5,995 bases of DNA from Oscillospiraceae bacterium (GTDB lineage Bacteria; Bacillota; Clostridia; Oscillospirales; Acutalibacteraceae). The position numbers and the translations under genes were made by a program. The notes beneath the pieces were generated by a model, which searched no databases, had not been told where the DNA came from, and saw only the letters and a list, made by a program, of their open reading frames with translations. The stretch covers positions 1 to 5,995 of the forward strand of contig JAFLUO010000097.1 of NCBI GenBank assembly GCA_022508705.1, written 5' to 3'. The stretch's first letter is position 1. Each line of letters opens with the position of its first letter. Of the stretch, positions 5,349 through 5,995 are shown piece by piece.

Positions 5349-5362
5349 TCGCAATAATGCGA
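5349..5362. repeat. Short dyad at the predicted gap transcription start
   Basis: TCGCA and TGCGA flank a 4-nt ATAA loop. It coincides with the predicted +1 of the gap transcript, so it could be an operator half-site pair or a small hairpin at the 5' end of the mRNA. There is no T-tract after it, so it is not a terminator. At this size it may be chance. Confidence 0.35.
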
Positions 5363-5399
5363 ATACTAAATAAAAATAAATTATTTGGAGGAAATTAAA

Positions 5400-5995
5400 A
5401 TGTCAGTTAAAGTTGCAATTAACGGCTTTGGCCGTATCGGACGTCTTGCATTCAGACAGATGTTCGGCGCAGAAGGTTACGATGTAGTTGCTATCAACGA
5501 CCTTACAAAGCCCTCAATGCTCGCAGATCTTCTTAAGTATGATACCGCACAGGGCGGCTACTGCGGCAAGATCGGTGAAAATCTTCACACAGTTTCTGCT
5601 GATGATGAAGCAGGCACAATCACAGTTGACGGCAAAACTCTTAAAATCTACGCTATGGCAAACGCTGCTGAGCTTCCTTGGGGCGAAATCGGTGTTGACG
5701 TAGTTCTTGAGTGCACAGGCTTCTATTGCTCAAAGGATAAGGCAATGGCTCACGTTAATGCTGGTGCTAAGAAAGTTGTTATTTCTGCTCCCGCAGGTAA
5801 TGACCTTAAAACAATCGTTTACTCAGTTAACGAGAAAACTCTTGACAGCGATGACCAGATCATCTCTGCTGCATCTTGCACAACAAACTGCTTAGCTCCT
5901 ATGGCTAAGGCTCTTAACGATTATGCTGCTATTCAGTCAGGTATCATGTCAACAATCCACGCTTACACAGGCGACCAGATGATTCTTGACGGTCC
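5400..5995 (+). CDS. gap: Glyceraldehyde-3-phosphate dehydrogenase, type I, C-terminus cut by window edge
   Basis: Glycolytic enzyme converting glyceraldehyde 3-phosphate, NAD+ and phosphate into 1,3-bisphosphoglycerate in the cytoplasm. The 198 visible codons cover the NAD-binding domain and the start of the catalytic domain. The Rossmann loop is NGFGRIGR (8-15); Asp34 in INDL indicates preference for NAD over NADP. The active-site signature ASCTTNCLAP puts the catalytic cysteine at 160, and STIHAYTGDQ puts the catalytic histidine at 187. Cys160 is about ten residues later than in E. coli GapA, reflecting small insertions. About 40 percent of a typical 330-340 aa protein is missing on the right. 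GGAGG (5387-5391) lies 8 nt before the ATG. Strong codon bias (CTT, GCT, GGC, AAC, ATC) fits a highly expressed gene. Reading continues out of the window, so downstream glycolytic genes cannot be judged. Confidence 0.97.
   Translation, partial: MSVKVAINGFGRIGRLAFRQMFGAEGYDVVAINDLTKPSMLADLLKYDTAQGGYCGKIGENLHTVSADDEAGTITVDGKTLKIYAMANAAELPWGEIGVDVVLECTGFYCSKDKAMAHVNAGAKKVVISAPAGNDLKTIVYSVNEKTLDSDDQIISAASCTTNCLAPMAKALNDYAAIQSGIMSTIHAYTGDQMILDG

Noticed and set aside
5488..5895. Two plus-strand frames (5488-5703 and 5707-5895) inside gap
   Set aside because: Both are out-of-frame readings of the gap coding sequence, which has all its active-site motifs in an unbroken frame.

Overview
The window reads as a piece of chromosome from a low-GC, strictly Gram-positive-style anaerobe, most likely class Clostridia and possibly a gut Oscillospiraceae/Ruminococcaceae-like lineage. 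This rests on AT-rich intergenic DNA, strong AGGAGG-type ribosome binding sites, near-consensus sigma-A promoters and the style of the proteins. The assignment is inference; no rRNA or taxon-specific marker is present.

Layout from left to right. (1) 1-1315, minus: asnS, asparaginyl-tRNA synthetase, cut by the left edge just before its C-terminus, with its own promoter. (2) 1389-2714, minus: a GH28-type (polygalacturonase-like) beta-helix glycosidase without a signal peptide. Its promoter has an 11-bp inverted repeat over the -35 box, and the same repeat could act as the terminator of the next gene. (3) 2819-3025, minus: a 68-aa XRE-family helix-turn-helix regulator. (4) 3050-3149: four copies of a 19-bp imperfect palindrome around a perfect TTGACA-N17-TATAAT promoter. 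(5) 3175-4302, plus: a 375-aa protein with helical TPR/Sel1-like repeats and a C-terminal CFI-box-type domain. (6) 4346-4525, plus: a 59-aa five-cysteine protein. (7) 4536-4574: a stem-loop terminator serving the convergent genes on both sides. (8) 4591-5193, minus: a small degenerate histidine-kinase-like ATPase-fold protein. (9) 5400-end, plus: gap, glyceraldehyde-3-phosphate dehydrogenase, cut by the right edge.

The two ends (asnS and gap) are housekeeping genes. The most interesting part is the middle, 2819-4525. A small repressor is divergent from a two-gene operon of unknown function, and the shared intergenic space carries four operator-like repeats, one of them sitting between the -35 and -10 of a consensus promoter. 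This looks like a tightly repressed, inducible cassette (XRE regulator, TPR/CFI-box protein, small Cys-rich protein). By eye it is more AT-rich in codon choice than its neighbours, which fits an accessory insertion between ordinary chromosomal genes. What the cassette does cannot be told from the sequence.
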